A stretch of DNA of 64,000 bases from Adenophora triphylla var. japonica (lineage: Eukaryota; Streptophyta; Magnoliopsida; Asterales; Campanulaceae). The DNA lies in NCBI GenBank assembly GCA_022495995.1, contig JAFEMH010000991.1, forward strand, positions 372,001 through 436,000. The letters are read 5' to 3'. The notes beneath the pieces are model-generated. The model saw nothing but the letters and a program-made list of their open reading frames with translations, was not told the origin of the DNA and ran no database searches. Below are positions 22,658-34,284 of this stretch, one piece after another; the first letter of the stretch is position 1, and every line of letters starts with the position of its first letter. The position numbers and the translations under genes were made by a program.

Positions 22658-24151
22658 TGATGGATAAAATTCCACTGTGTAATAAAAACCTTGCAAGTGT
22701 ACAAGTCACCGAAGTAGCAATGTACAAATAGTAAGGGTCGAACCACAGAGACTCGTGTGATTTAACAAATAAATTTAATTAATGCTAAAAGTAACAAAAT
22801 GGGGTTTTTGATTTGGATTTATTAACTAAAGTAATAAAACAAGAAATTAAACTATTTAATTGAAGAAGACAAGAAAGCAATAAACTAGGATTTAAATCAG
22901 ATCAAAGAAATTCACGGATTGGAGTTCATAATTGTTTCCCCTCTATGCTATGATTTTGATAAGAAAAATACAATCTCATTCAAAGACTCTTTCACTTGAT
23001 TAAGGGTTGGGACGTTTGGTGTGCGAATTGCAACCCCAATATTTCTATCTTGTTATCAATTCCGGTAGGTCAAAATAACATTCAAGAAATTCATTAAGTT
23101 CACAAGAAATATATGAGTCTAGGTTGTATTGTATTCCGGTAGGTCAACAATCCAACCTAATTGATGAATTAGAGTGCTTTAAATAAACTGTCCACGGTAG
23201 TGCAACAGTCTAAAACAAATAAAAGAATGATAATTTAATTCATCAAACAAGAATGAGAGAGTTTGGAAGAATTCAAACATGAATTAGCATAGAGGTTCCA
23301 CAATTACTACATCCAATCCATGAAAGGGAATTTAGCTACTCATATTCATGATCACAATCACAAAGTATGAATAATAATAAATATGCATCAAACCTAGAAA
23401 AAGAACAAAAACCTTCAAAATCCGAAATCCTCAATTCCTTCAAAAGCCTAGGCAAGAAAATAATAACCAAAGATCCCTAATAATAATACTCATAGGAATA
23501 TATATAGTCCTAAAGTAATCCTTAATAAACTAGGAAAAGAATTTAAGAAAATCCACCAAAATCTGCTTTAAAATCCTTGCTGACGTCACAATACGCGTCC
23601 TGGCACGAGTCGTGCTAATTAGCACGAGTCGTGCCCTTCAGTCCAAGTCGTGTCCACGAGTCGTGCTAGACCCCTCCATTCGTTCTGAGTAGCTATGCTG
23701 TAGGTGTGCATGAATCCCACTCGTGAGAACGAGTCGTGCCACTGGTACCCACTCGTGCTGAGTAGCTGGTTGGAATTCGCTTGACTCCATTCGTTCCCAA
23801 GTCGTTCTCTGGCCTTCTTCAGTCGTGCTCCACTCGTGCCAAATGCAGAATTTCCCCATTTTGACTCAGCTTTGACCTGGCCTTCATCCCTTGACCATAA
23901 TTGACCCCGAGCTCGAACCTCGACCAATTTGCTGCCCTTTTTCCACTGACAATGAACTAGCACGCTCCACAAGATTTCACAACCAAATACAAATAAAAAG
24001 CCAAAAATACCCTCAAAGATCATTGTTTTCTCACACATCCTCACATAACAAAATGTCACTCAAATACATCAAAACTAAACTAAATACATCAAAAATAATT
24101 GTAAATAATCCGGAAACATAGGCAAAATATATGTATCAAATCCGCTCATCA
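22658..24151 (-). repeat. Athila 5' LTR
   Basis: On the minus strand it starts TGATGAGCGG at 24151 and ends CCATCA at 22658, next to the primer site. TATA box on minus at 23506-23499 (TATATATA). Upstream of it, in LTR sense, are repeated CACGAGTCGTG palindromes (23603-23760). The partner LTR is not in the window, so borders rest on the TG..CA ends and the primer site. Confidence 0.7.
23603..23760 (-). promoter_or_regulatory. CACGAGTCGTG palindrome cluster in Athila LTR
   Basis: GCACGAGTCGTGC at 23603-23615 is followed by CGTGCTAATTAGCACG (23611-23626, perfect) and a second GCACGAGTCGTGC. Together they make a 34-bp near-perfect palindrome. Further CACGAGTCGTG or ACTCGTG copies occur near 23652, 23718, 23729 and 23750. 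TATA lies about 97 bp further on in LTR sense. The promoter role is inferred. Confidence 0.5.
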
Positions 24152-24420
24152 ATATTCCTTAAAAAATCCATAAAAACCACCCCACCTCACAAGTTGTGGG
24201 AGATGTGCATGCTCAAGTGAGAACTAGACAAAAGGATAAAGTGGACTATATAAAGATGGCTGGTTTGTGGAGTTGCTCCTCAGCATACTCCCAGGTAAGT
24301 TTTTATTGTTTTGTTTCTAAGATAGAACCTAAGAATGTTGTTGAAGCATTGAAAGATGCTGACTGAATTCTTGATATGCAAGATGAATTGATTCAATTTG
24401 AAAAGAATGAGGTGTGGACT

Positions 24421-25545
24421 TGTAGCGTTGTGAGAAGAATTTTATCTTTTTGAGTCGCCACCTATATTATTCATTTGGAAACATAGGAAAACCATTTTGA
24501 AAAGAGATTTGAGTTCGGGGCTTAGGTTATGGAATGGGTAGGTCGAGGAGCATCCATTCCACCCAATCCGGAGATCGGTCTTGCTAAAGAAAAGAGAGGT
24601 TTTCAATCTTTACAATATATATATATAATTAAAGAAAACAAGCAAACCCTAATCAATTTCTTGATTAGGAATGTCGGATTGTATGCTTCGAGATCGCCTT
24701 CATCGATTGAAGGGACTCTAGGCCAATCCTTTTGATGGGATTACACCACTCTAAAAGTCAATAGAGAGATTGAGAAGAAGAAGAGAAATAGAGGATTTTA
24801 CCTTGGGTTTAGGGAGTAATTGATTTAGAACGTGGTTCTAAGATGTCTTTTCGGTCGAGAAGTGATTTGGGCAGAGTTTCGACTCAATATGAGAGTCAAA
24901 TCTTGATGCGGACAGAGCTTCGCCTCAATCCTTGATTCGGGTTTGGATGTTTGTTGATCAACAAGGTTGATAAACAAACTTTAGGTGATTTTCGCCTCAA
25001 TCCTTGATTCGGGTTTGGATGTTTGTTGATCAACAAGGTTGATAAACAAACTTTAGGTGATTTTAGGGATGTTTTGTGAGTGATTTGAAGGAATCTTTCG
25101 TGGAGAGAAACCAACAAATTGTGTGTGTTGTGTGGAAATCTGGTCCTTTGAAACAGTGGAAATCACCAAGTATTTATAGGGGTTTAAGAGGTAGAGGTGG
25201 AGAGGTAAAACACTCCTAGGAAGCTTTCAGAACTCAATTATGATTGGAGAACCGGATTGAATGATGTTTATCAAGAAAAGAGGTTGAAACGGAGAAGGAG
25301 AGTGATTTCTGCACATCCTTCCGAGGGGATATCTCGCGCGAGATATGATATCTCGTGCGAGATAACTAGTCTGATGACTATTTTGTCCTCTTCAGTTGTT
25401 CCGTTAGTCAGTTAGGTCCAAAACTAACGAGGTTAGTTAGAAACTTAACGAAACATGACGAAACTGATATGCTTTCATCAAAACACAAAAGAGAGACGAA
25501 GAGTAGTGTAATCATGATTTATTGGTTCAAAATGGGGTGTCTACA
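24421..25545 (-). mobile_element. Solo LTR of a Tat-lineage element inside Sirevirus pol
   Basis: It interrupts the codons NEVWT|LVPRP. On the minus strand it starts TGTAGACACCCC at 25545 and ends GCTACA at 24421. Target duplications are GGACT (24416-24420) and AGACT (25546-25550), one mismatch. A TATAAATA box lies on minus near 25178-25173. Near its minus-strand end it has GGTGGCGACTC, as in the Tat LTR above. A 72-bp segment is tandemly duplicated (24919-24990 and 24991-25062). No internal region is left, so it arose by LTR-LTR recombination. Confidence 0.8.
25330..25364 (-). promoter_or_regulatory. Paired palindromes in solo LTR
   Basis: TATCTCGCGCGAGATA (25330-25345, perfect) and TATCTCGTGCGAGATA (25349-25364, near perfect) lie about 150 bp upstream of the TATA box in LTR sense. 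This is the same position held by other palindromes in the other LTRs of this window. Confidence 0.45.
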
Positions 25546-26978
25546 AGACTCTTGTTCCTAGACCCTCACATGGTAATGTCATAGGAACCAAATGGATTTT
25601 CAAGAACAAAACTGATGAGCAAGGTGTGATCACTAGAAATAAAGCTAGGTTAGTTGCTCAAGGTTATACTCAAATTGAGGGAATTGATTTTGAGGAGACA
25701 TTTGCTCCTGTTGCAAGAATTGAGTCCATTAGGCTTTTGTTAGCCATTGCTTGTTACCTCAAGATCACTCTACATCAAATGGATGTTAAGAGTGCTTTTC
25801 TAAATGGGATATTGAATGAGGAAGCCTATGTTGAACAACCTAAAGGCTTTGTGGACTCCAAGTATCCTAACCATGTGTATAAGTTGAAGAAAGCTCTGTA
25901 TGGGCTAAAGCAAGCCCCTAGAGCTTGGTATGGTAGGTTGACTGACCATTTGCTTCAACTAGAATTCAAGAGAGGTGAGGTTGACAAAACACTGTTTGTG
26001 AGGAAAAATAAAAAGGAGATTCTTGTGGCACAAATCTATGTAGATGATATTCTGTTTGGGTCAAACTCTGACCCTATGTTAGCTAAATTTGTGGATAGCA
26101 TGACTTCCACATTTGAGATGAGTATGGTAGGTGAGTTGAATTTTTTCTTAGGCTTACAGATTAAGCATTTCAAAGATGGCATGTTCATCTCACAGTCTAA
26201 GTATGCCAAGAACCTTGTGAAAAAGTTTGAGCTTGAACACTCTTCACATCGAAGAACCCCAATGAAATCTTCCCAAAAGTTAAGTCATGATTCAGATAGT
26301 GAGAGTGTTGATCAAACCCTTTACAGAAGTATGATAGGGAGTCTGCTTTACCTCACTGCAAGCAGACCTGATATTATGTACAGTGTGTGTCTCTGTGCAA
26401 GATACCAAGCCAATTCTAAGGTGTCCCATCTGAAAACCTTGAAAAGAATTATTAGATATGTGAGTGGGACTGTGAACCTAGGACTGTATTACTCTAAAGA
26501 AACAAACACCAATTTGGTTGGATACACTGATTCTGATTGGGCTGGAAATAGTGATGATAGAAAGAGTACCACTGGTGGATGTTTTTACCTAGAAAATAAT
26601 CTTGTGTCTTGGTATAGTAGGAAGCAGAATTGTGTGTCTTTATCCACTGCTGAGGCTGAGTATGTTGCCCTTGGGAGTTGCTGCACACAACTGCTTTGGA
26701 TGAACCAAATGTTGAAAGATTATGAATTGAATAGCAAAGTTTTGACTGCTTTTTGTGATAACAAAAGTGCCTTGGACATATTCAAAAATCCTGTCCAACA
26801 TTCTAGAACAAAGCACATTGATATTAGACATCATTTCATCAGAGATCTTGTAGAACAAACAACTGTGTGTCTGAAATTTGTTGGGACTGAAAATCAATTG
26901 GCTGATATATTTACAAAGGCATTAGATTTCGAGAGATTTTCCTCCTTGAGGAAGTCTCTTGGTTTGTGTGATATCTAA

Positions 26979-28110
26979 GATTGTGAGCACAAATGTGTCT
27001 CACATCCTCTAACACATCTGTATATTAGATTAACTCAAAAAAAATAAAAAATAAAAAAAATAAAAAAAATATATATATAAATCAAAAATTCAAAAAATAT
27101 CATGCATTAGCACGAAATTTCTCAGTGTGGTCACTTGTGAGTCTTCATCTTTGACATTATTTTTTATCACTTAATTGTGAACACTTCCTGTTCATGTCAT
27201 CGTCTGTAGACTTGATATAACCTTCCTAGGTATCTCACAGTGGGTGCAATAAAAAGTAAAATTATATGTGAGAAACAGCTGCTTCACCCTTAGTATGAAG
27301 CCAGACCATTGTGATCAAGTGATTTTCATAAGAAATCTTGAAATCAAAACTTGACAAGATCATTGGAAAAAAGGGCTATCTTTGGGATCAAGTAAAGTGA
27401 AAGCTACTCACAATGCAAAAATCCACAACAAAAAATTGGTGGATGCATCCTAGAGGCTGTGCAGATTGAATTATTGCTCATTGACCTTTTGTGATCTAAA
27501 TGTGTTCCCAATTGTGACTCACATTCTATGCCACATCCATAAGCTGAGAATATTTCCATCACCTGTGTGTTTGCATCATGCTAGGCATATTGCATTTTTT
27601 AGGACATATAGGAGCTTTGTAAATATACTAGTTAATTATTTTTCTTTCTTAATTCATTCTTTGATTTTATAGGTTTTTGATCTCCAATATCTTTCATGAA
27701 AGAAAAGGTGTGTATCATTCTTTGTTTGAAAAGGTTGGAAAATTCAACTGAGATTCCTTTTTAAATAAAGATATGCCTGAATTATTTTTATTTCCATAAA
27801 AATCTATCAAAATCTTGTTCTATTTTAATCCCCTATTTCTTCTAAGGTGGTTGTGTGTGGTAATCTCAAAGGTTTCTAGCCGTTTGAGGACTCCTAAGGA
27901 ATTTGGGTTTTGTGAGACCTTTTTTGAGAAGGATTCCTAGTTTCAGTTGGAAAGGGGGAGCTGTGAGTATTTATGAGACCTCACATCCGTCCCATCCCCC
28001 ATAAACCCTTGCTAAAACCTTTTGTTCTTCCTTCCTTCTGCACACAATTTCACACACACTGCAATTAATTCCTCTTTCACTGTTCAACCTAACCCCAATC
28101 TTTTGTTTAA
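26979..28110 (+). other. Sirevirus region between pol and env-like ORF
   Basis: About 1.1 kb with no credible ORF. It has an A-rich run (27037-27080) and a purine tract GGAAAGGGGGAG at 27949-27960, a duplicate of the polypurine signal found before the LTR. TCTCACATCC-like motifs recur here and in the LTR. Confidence 0.5.
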
Positions 28111-30288
28111 ATGGCTGATCACGCTAACATTCGTGAGGAAGACGTGCTTGACGTTGAACCCCTTTCAATCGCCATTGCTGAAGCTCCAGTTACCACCAAC
28201 CCTGTGATTTCCAAATTTCTTGCTGAAATTCCTCCTCCATCTTCTTCGTCTAGCTCATCCATGGAACGATCTCCCTCAAAATCCCCTACATTGGAACCAT
28301 TGTCTGTTCCACCAACCTCTGAAAACCCTAAGGCTCCAATCTCTCCGGTTTCACAACCATCGATTGTCGCCCCTGCTTCTGTATCTGTAGAACCTTCTTC
28401 GACCAAGAAGAGGAAGCTTACTCCTGCTAAATCCCAGAGCCATGCTGCGATTCCTGTGCCCCAACGTAATCTACGTCGATCGCATAGGGTTAGAAAATTG
28501 TCAGAAGCTGAAAAGCTGAAGAACTTTAAGAAACCTGGTTGGAAGCCCTCTACTGCCATTACTCTTGAAGAAGAAGAAGAAGAAGAAGAAGAAGAGGTAA
28601 TTGCTCCTCTTGTTAGGACTAGGGCTCAATCCTCTATTACTCCTCCCTCTGTTGTTGCTCCTGTCCCTGTTATTACCCCTTCTGAAAATATTCCCCATGT
28701 TGAACCCATTGATCCTGTTCCATCACCACCTATTGTGTCATCTGATCCGATTATTCCCAATCCTACTCCTACTCCTGGGGTTGATGCTTCTATTCCTGTT
28801 GTTGATACTCCTGCCTCTATGGCCTCAAATCCTGTTGAAGACTTTATTGTTTTTAGTGATGAGGAACCTTTGGCCAATATTTTGATGGATTTGAGAGGAA
28901 AGAAAAAGGTAGCTGCTACTGACCTTGAACCTTTTGATGAAGAAGCTTATGAATCAGAATTGAGTTATTAAAGTGATGATACAGCCTCAGATGTCAACTA
29001 CAAGCTAGGTAGAGATGAGCTTGAGCAAGAAAAAGAAGACCAAGAAAAGGATACCTCTTCTGGTGATGAGACAGAGGTGGAATCTGTCAAAGAGCAAGCT
29101 CCTGCAAAGGATGTGTCTGAAGATGTGCACACATCCAGACGCACATCCACCAGAAAGAAGGCTGAGAAGGGTAATTCTTCAACTCTTTCCATTACTGCTG
29201 CCCCTAAACCCTTTTCTAAGAAATTCTTGACCAAGAATGCCTCTGATAGGTTTGGCCTTATTTCTTCTAAGGCCTTTATTGTGGAGATGAAAAGAGATAG
29301 GAAAACTTTTTTCAAATTGGGAATGGATAAATTTTTTGAAGAGAGAGGCATGTTTTTAGCTGTGGATCACCCTCTCCCATTCTATCCTAAGATGGTGTAT
29401 GAGTTTTATGCCAATTTGCCCAAATGGTTAGATAAATGTTACTCCTCTCCCCTCTCTGTCTATGTTAGAGGAAAGTTTGTCCCATTTTCCCCTGTTGTGA
29501 TCAATGATTTTCTTGGCTTATATAATACCTTGGATGAGTTAGTTACTATCTCTGATGATGATCTTGTATCTGCTATCACCCATGGAAAAGTAACCTCATG
29601 GCTTGTGAAGCCAAAAGATTTGGGAAGTGGTTCTTTATCCTCTCTTTATTGTTTCCTTCATTTTATTCTAGATGCCAATCTTTGCCCCTCAAATAACAAA
29701 ACTTCAGTTACTAGGGTGCAAGCTGATCTTCTCTATAGATTGGGCATTAAAAGGAATATCAATTTTGGAGACTTTATCTTTAGGAAAATTTGTGCTTATG
29801 GAGAGTCACCCTCTAAGAAGTGGTCTTTACCTTATCCCTCTCTAATCTCTCAAATTCTGGTTGCAAATGGTGTTAAGGCTGAGAAAAATGAAGATAAGGT
29901 TGAAAAATTTGAGTTGTTTAAGGAATCCAAAACCCTTCTAGACCCTAAGCAAAGACATATTGATCTCCCTTTGGGTGCTGTTCCTGAACTTGTTATGCCA
30001 GATGTGGACACAGCTGAACCCACATCTGAAGATCCTTTTGAAGCTCAGATGAAGGATTTGGATGCTGAGATTGCAATTGCTGAAGCTCAAGTTCAATTCT
30101 CCACTGCTCATGCCAATAATCTTAAAGCCCTTAAGGATAGACTCCTCAGATGGCATTCTAAACTTTCTGCTCAAAAAGGGGGAGAATCAAGTTCTAATCC
30201 TGCTGCTGCTACTGGAAGTGAAGTCTGGGATACTGCTGTTGCTGCTGCAGCTATGGCTGGCTTTAAATGGAGACAGTGGGATCTTTAA
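28111..30288 (+). pseudogene. Sirevirus envelope-like protein, one in-frame stop
   Basis: A 726-codon frame from ATG 28111 (MADHANIREEDVLDVEPLSI) to TAA 30288, open except for one TAA at 28969-28971. The N-terminal third is rich in Pro, Ser and Val, with a basic KKRKLTPAK stretch and a run of Glu encoded by GAA repeats (about 28567-28598). The middle part after the stop is acidic. The conserved core follows, with NASDRFGLISSKAFIVEMK, PKMVYEFYANLPKWLD, VYVRGKFVPFSPVVINDFLG and VTRVQADLLYRLGI. This matches the 'putative plant transposon protein' domain of envelope-like ORFs. Near residues 635-690 is a likely coiled coil (AQMKDLDAEIAIAEAQVQF). I see no clear signal peptide. Its role is unknown; a viral-type envelope function is not shown. 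Confidence 0.75.
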
Positions 30289-30603
30289 TTTAGGGGGAGA
30301 AAAGTTTTTTGTTGCTTTTGCTCTGATGGTTGCTAAGACAAATTTTTAATTTCTGTTTTAGTTTTTAGTTTTTAAAAACAATGGGTTGTAATAGTTTTAA
30401 TTAGGACGTTGCTGAATGGTTTTTTGCTTTTGCTTAATGAACTGCTGTTATTTTGCTCTAACTTGTGTTATGCAGTTTTTATGTATGGACTGGACACACA
30501 TCCATTCAGGGGGAGTTTTGTTCATCTTAGTTCTTTTTTGGACATAAATTGTGTTTATCATAAATTTTTGGTTTTGACCAGAAAGTCCAAAATAGGGGGA
30601 GAT
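30174..30603 (+). other. Repeated polypurine tracts before Sirevirus 3' LTR
   Basis: AAAAGGGGGAGAA (30174), TTAGGGGGAGAAAAG (30290), CAGGGGGAG (30508) and AAATAGGGGGAGA (30590-30602). The last abuts the LTR and is the likely plus-strand primer. Several copies of the tract in this position are described for Sireviruses. Confidence 0.65.
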
Positions 30604-31372
30604 TGAAAACGTGAGTTTTGTGGGAACATATTCATGTTTCCTTATTTCAAAAGACTTCTATATGGTAAGAAGATTTTGGGACTTTCATGGAAGATTTATC
30701 ATTGTCCTACTTTGACTAGGAGATTGTAAATATGTAAATATCTTTTATTTATGTACATAGTTTTATATTAGGACTAACCTACTAATAGTTTATTTCCTTG
30801 TGAGTGTGTTTATGTTTTCTTATAGGAAAAGAGATCTCACAAAGGAAGATGTTGATTACGTGAAGATCTTCTCCATGTTGCATTATAAATACAAGGCATT
30901 AAGCACAAGAGAAGCTACGGATTTTAGAGATAAAAATTATTTATTCTTCATAGTATTCGACATTGTGCATTTAGGTTGTGAGTGAAGGTTGTGCCTTACA
31001 TCCGTAACTCACATCTAGCTTTTCATAGAGTTCTCTTGTTTTACTTCTGACTAGAATAGATCCTACTTGGAAAAGGGGAGTTGTTCTTGTCGTAGAAGGT
31101 GATTAGAACTCGTTTAGTATTTTCATATTTTAGTTTTTCACTTATTTGTTTTTGTAAGAAACAAAAGTTTTTATAGTGAAAAGTTTTTGGACGTAAGCCT
31201 AGTTTGCTGATCTCATAGATCAGTAAGCGTAAATAATTCTTGAGTTATTATTTTTAATTGTTTTATTTCGCTGCATTATCTGTAGATGTGTGGACAATTG
31301 TGAGACACATCTGTACTCACATCCGTTATCTGTTGGGTGATCAAAGTTTTCTAGCTACACAAAACTTTCAAA
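30604..31372 (+). repeat. Sirevirus 3' LTR (borders inferred)
   Basis: It starts TGAAAACGTGAG directly after a purine tract and probably ends ACTTTCA at 31372, giving a TGAAA/TTTCA inverted end. The partner LTR is missing, so the right border is a guess from the CA end. Confidence 0.5.
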
Positions 31373-31713
31373 TTCATTAACCGATAATTTTTAGAATTTT
31401 ATAAAAGTTCGTTAAAAAAAGATTTTTATAAGCACAATAATTTTTCACAAAATGTTTAAATAATAATAACATTTCACCTCTTCAAACAAAGACAAATATG
31501 GTTAGCTCAAGGTGAATAAAAGAAACATTAAATAATAAGTATGTGAACAAATAACAATAAGTAGGCCTTCTCAGTAAACAAACAATGCTCCGTGCGCCTC
31601 ATATGAATTAACCATCGATTTATGAAGTTTGAAAATGATAAACCCCGACTTTTTTATATATTTATACGTACACATACACATACACAGTCTCATTCATACA
31701 GTCAAATATATTA
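31373..31713. other. AT-rich intergenic stretch
   Basis: No ORF, RNA gene or repeat recognised apart from a short (ACACAT)n run near 31670-31686. Confidence 0.4.
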
Positions 31714-31823
31714 CTTTCTCTGTCTTAAAATGTTTGTTTCATTTAATTTTTTTGTTGAACTTTGACCACAAATTTATGAGAGATTAATCACGTTCATGAA
31801 ATTCTAAAAGTTGTTGTTGATAA
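31714..31823. mobile_element. Left arm of a Stowaway MITE split by the Helitron
   Basis: It starts CTTTCTCTGTC after TA (31712-31713). It is the inverted complement of 40113-40235, with GTTGAACTTTGACCACAAAT and TTCATGAAATTCTAAAA shared. The two arms together make one foldback element of about 233 bp. Confidence 0.85.
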
Positions 31824-31937
31824 TCATATATAATATAAAAATCAAAACTATTTAGAGGCTCCAGAAAAGGCCACATCAAAGGCCACGTCAGCAACAATTT
31901 CCAACTCATTTTTATTCCAAATTTTAGTTAAAAAAAT

Positions 31938-32172
31938 ATAGGATAAGTGTTTTTTTTTTCATAAATCCGAATTAAGGATAAGTGTTTTTTTTTTTTCATA
32001 AATCCGAAAAAATCAAAACTAGGATAAGTGTTTATTTTTTCATAAATCCGAAAAATATAGGATAAGTGTTTTTTTTTTCATAAATCCGAATTAAGGATAA
32101 GGGTTTTTTTTTTCATAAATCCGAAAAATTCAAAACTAGGATAAGTGTTTTTTTTTTTTTCATAAATCTGAA
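31938..32172. repeat. Short tandem array GGATAAGTG-T(n)-CATAAATCCGAA
   Basis: About six units of 33-46 bp in the Helitron 5' region, varying in T-run length and in the spacer (TTAA or AAAATCAAAACT). A related copy lies near 32452. Further on, a 50-bp motif ATTTCGGAATTT...GAATCCGGAGCAAAA is present twice (32221 and 32321). Confidence 0.7.
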
Positions 32173-32469
32173 AAAATTGAGTAATTTTTTTAGGTTAGTA
32201 ACAGTTTTTACCAAATTTTATATTTCGGAATTTTAAATAAACAAAAAAAAGAATCCGGAGCAAAAATAACTAAAATATATTCATTTCGGAATGTTAAAAA
32301 ACATAAAACTGTAATTTTATATTTCGGAATTTAAAATAAAAAAAAAAGAATCCGGAGCAAAAAAAACTAAATAAATTATTTGAGAATCCTTATTTCATTA
32401 AAAGATAAGATAAATATAGGTTTTATCAAAAAAATTTATTATCCAAAATGTAGGATAAGTGTTTTTTTT

Positions 32470-33674
32470 TCTCAAATAATTTACAAGAATCATCTGGATT
32501 ATAATGCCTATTGCAGGGTAAGCAGTTTCTTAATTTCCCTAATGGAGGGAAACTTAATCAGAAATTAATTTAATGTTCTTCAACTTTGATTTTGCTTGCT
32601 CCAATTGCATTAAATTGAAATGTTAAATGAATGAACTTCCATGTTATGTGATCCGATTGCGACTTACGATCTCTGTTGTGGATGGTGAAAACAGGCAGAA
32701 GGGTTTCTGGTTGAGCTCAATCTCTCATCCTGCTATGATATTATTGAGCAAGCATGTGCCTGCATCTTAACTCATCTCTCTCCCATGAACAAGCAAAGGT
32801 AAAACAAACTTCAATTCTTTTTTTCTCATTTCGTGCCAAAATAAATGTCATATTTTGGCTTCGTAACCCTAATTTATAGTAGAATTTGGATCAAAATTTT
32901 ATGAAATTCTAATGGTGTTGATAATGAAATACTCCTCTTGACAATATAAATTTTTGGAAATTCATGAAATCATCACAATTTCATAAAATTTGGTCAAAGA
33001 CATTTATTATCTCCGTCCCATAATAATAAGTGTAGCACTCTCCTTTTTTTCCGCTTCCAAAAAAAGTGTTCGTCTTTATAAATAAGAAAATAGTCTTAGT
33101 ACAATTTTAAACAAACAACGTGCAAACAAATAAATATCAATTTCTGAGTAGTTTGACAAGTCAACTGGTACTTATGGGATTACCGGAGAGGTAACATCTT
33201 TTGTTTGCCTATAGTATTTATAATGTGACTCTTATACTTTATTTTCAATGCTTAATATATCTTCCCCTTAATGTTAGCAGGGAATGTCCAGAACAGTGTA
33301 GGGAGGCTGTTCCAACTTTGATGTTTGCAGCTGCAAGATTTGCAGATTTGCCAGAGTTACGCGCGCTTAGAAGTCTATTTTCTGACAGATACGGAAATTC
33401 ACTCGAACCTTACGTGAATCATGAGGTTATTATCTGCAACTTTACCTTAAAATCACATATTGAGGCATGGTTCTCTTTGCTTTATAGCTTCACTAGCTTT
33501 TAACTAAAGGACCAGTATATATCTTGTGTTCAACTTGTCAAGAAATTAAAGTCAACACCGCCTACGAAAGATATGAAGCTTCAGTTGCTGCAAAATATAG
33601 CACTGGAGCAAGGTATGGAATGGGATTCCAAGTCATTGGAGCAGAAGCTGTACAAGCCACCTCCACCAGCTCAA
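32470..33674 (+). pseudogene. Captured IST1-like gene fragment (four exons)
   Basis: Exon pieces with normal GT-AG borders: about 32470-32517 (KNHLDYNAYCR), 32695-32798 (AEGFLVELNLSSCYDIIEQA through LSPMNKQR), 33281-33425 (ECPEQCREAVPTLMFAAARF through SLEPYVNHE), and about 33515-33674 (LVKKLKSTPPTKDMKLQLLQ through KPPPPAQ). The order matches the IST1 domain of plant IST1-like proteins, which regulate the VPS4 ATPase in ESCRT-III/multivesicular-body sorting. The first exon and the long C-terminal tail are missing. It lies inside the Helitron, so it is a transduplicated fragment, not the host gene. Confidence 0.8.
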
Positions 33675-33870
33675 GTAAGACTCCATCTATATGACACCAT
33701 ATTAATGTTAAAATTTGGATTTTGACTTTTTTTTTTTTTAACAGCAAGTTATTCAGTTGAAAAAATGGAAATTTGTGTATGCGTTGATGAATTTATGCTC
33801 TTTTTACAGTAAGTAATTCAGTGGAAGTTGGAGGGAAGGAGTAAGTAATTGAGTTGGAGGGAAGGATTAA

Positions 33871-34247
33871 GACCATACACATCGGTGACTCTCCAAGTGA
33901 GAGTCACCCCCAAAAAAACAGAAAAAAAAAAGAAAAAGCCTAGAAAAGTCACGAAATTGCATGACTCAGGGCAATTTCTTGCCCTGAGGTTGACCCCGGT
34001 TGTTCATCTTTTGTTTATTTTTTTTTTGATCAAATTATTTTGATTTTGTATTTATATAAATATATTTTTAAAATTAATATATTTTATATATTAATTTTAT
34101 TTTTAAAAGGTTGGGTTGGGTTAGGTTGGGTCGAAGTCACTGATGGGAGTATAAATTATATAAGGTTGGGAGTGTGTATATGGAAGTGAGAGAAATTAAT
34201 ATTTTATTTGAGGTTGGGTTGGGTTGGGGTCACTGATGGGGATAGCC
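33871..34247. mobile_element. Tourist/PIF-Harbinger MITE in the Helitron
   Basis: Terminal inverted repeats GACCATACACATCGGTGAC and GGCTATCCCCATCAGTGAC, flanked by TAA on both sides (33868-33870, 34248-34250). 377 bp, non-coding, with GGTTGGGTTGGG runs near the right end. Confidence 0.75.
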
Positions 34248-34284
34248 TAAGGAGATTTGACTGAAAGTCAAATCTCTACTAATC

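Larger units (their letters stand above)
19329..24151 (-). mobile_element. Athila-type Ty3/gypsy element, truncated at RT
   Basis: Contains, in minus-strand order, a 5' LTR (24151-22658), an Athila-type tRNA-Asp primer site, gag, protease and the first part of RT. The RT stops at 19329 where the Tat 5' LTR begins. The rest of RT, RNase H, integrase and the 3' LTR are not present on the other side of the Tat element, so they were lost or lie elsewhere. The coding part has three frameshifts. Confidence 0.8.
24176..26978 (+). pseudogene. Sirevirus pol fragment: RT and RNase H
   Basis: The left piece (about 24176-24420) reads VSFYCFVSKIEPKNVVEALK and, after an in-frame TGA at 24364-24366, MQDELIQFEKNEVWT. 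It resumes after the solo LTR at 25551 and stays open to 26978. RT motifs: KARLVAQGYTQIEGIDFEET, QMDVKSAFLNG, LYGLKQAPRAWY, and YVDDILFGS with YVDD at 26038-26049. RNase H motifs: GYTDSDWAGNSDDRKSTTGG, LSTAEAEYVALG, CDNKSALDIF and KHIDIRHHFIRD. The 3' end FERFSSLRKSLGLCDI with stop is intact. Apart from the TGA and the insertion this part is well preserved. Confidence 0.9.
24152..31372 (+). mobile_element. Sirevirus-type Copia element, 5'-truncated, interrupted by solo LTR
   Basis: Plus-strand Copia pol (connection/RT/RNase H) runs to 26978 and is followed by an envelope-like ORF (28111-30288), several AGGGGGAG purine tracts and a 3' LTR. An env-like ORF after Copia pol and multiple purine tracts are features described for Sireviruses. 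Gag, protease, most of integrase and the 5' LTR are absent, because the Athila LTR begins at 24151. Pol has an in-frame TGA near 24364, and a solo LTR splits it at 24421-25545. Confidence 0.8.

Noticed and set aside
28119..28877. Minus-strand ORFs opposite the env-like gene
   Set aside because: Shadow frames of a low-complexity coding region; no motif.
33201..33503. 100-codon ORF treated as a stand-alone gene
   Set aside because: It is one IST1-like exon plus intron read-through inside a Helitron.
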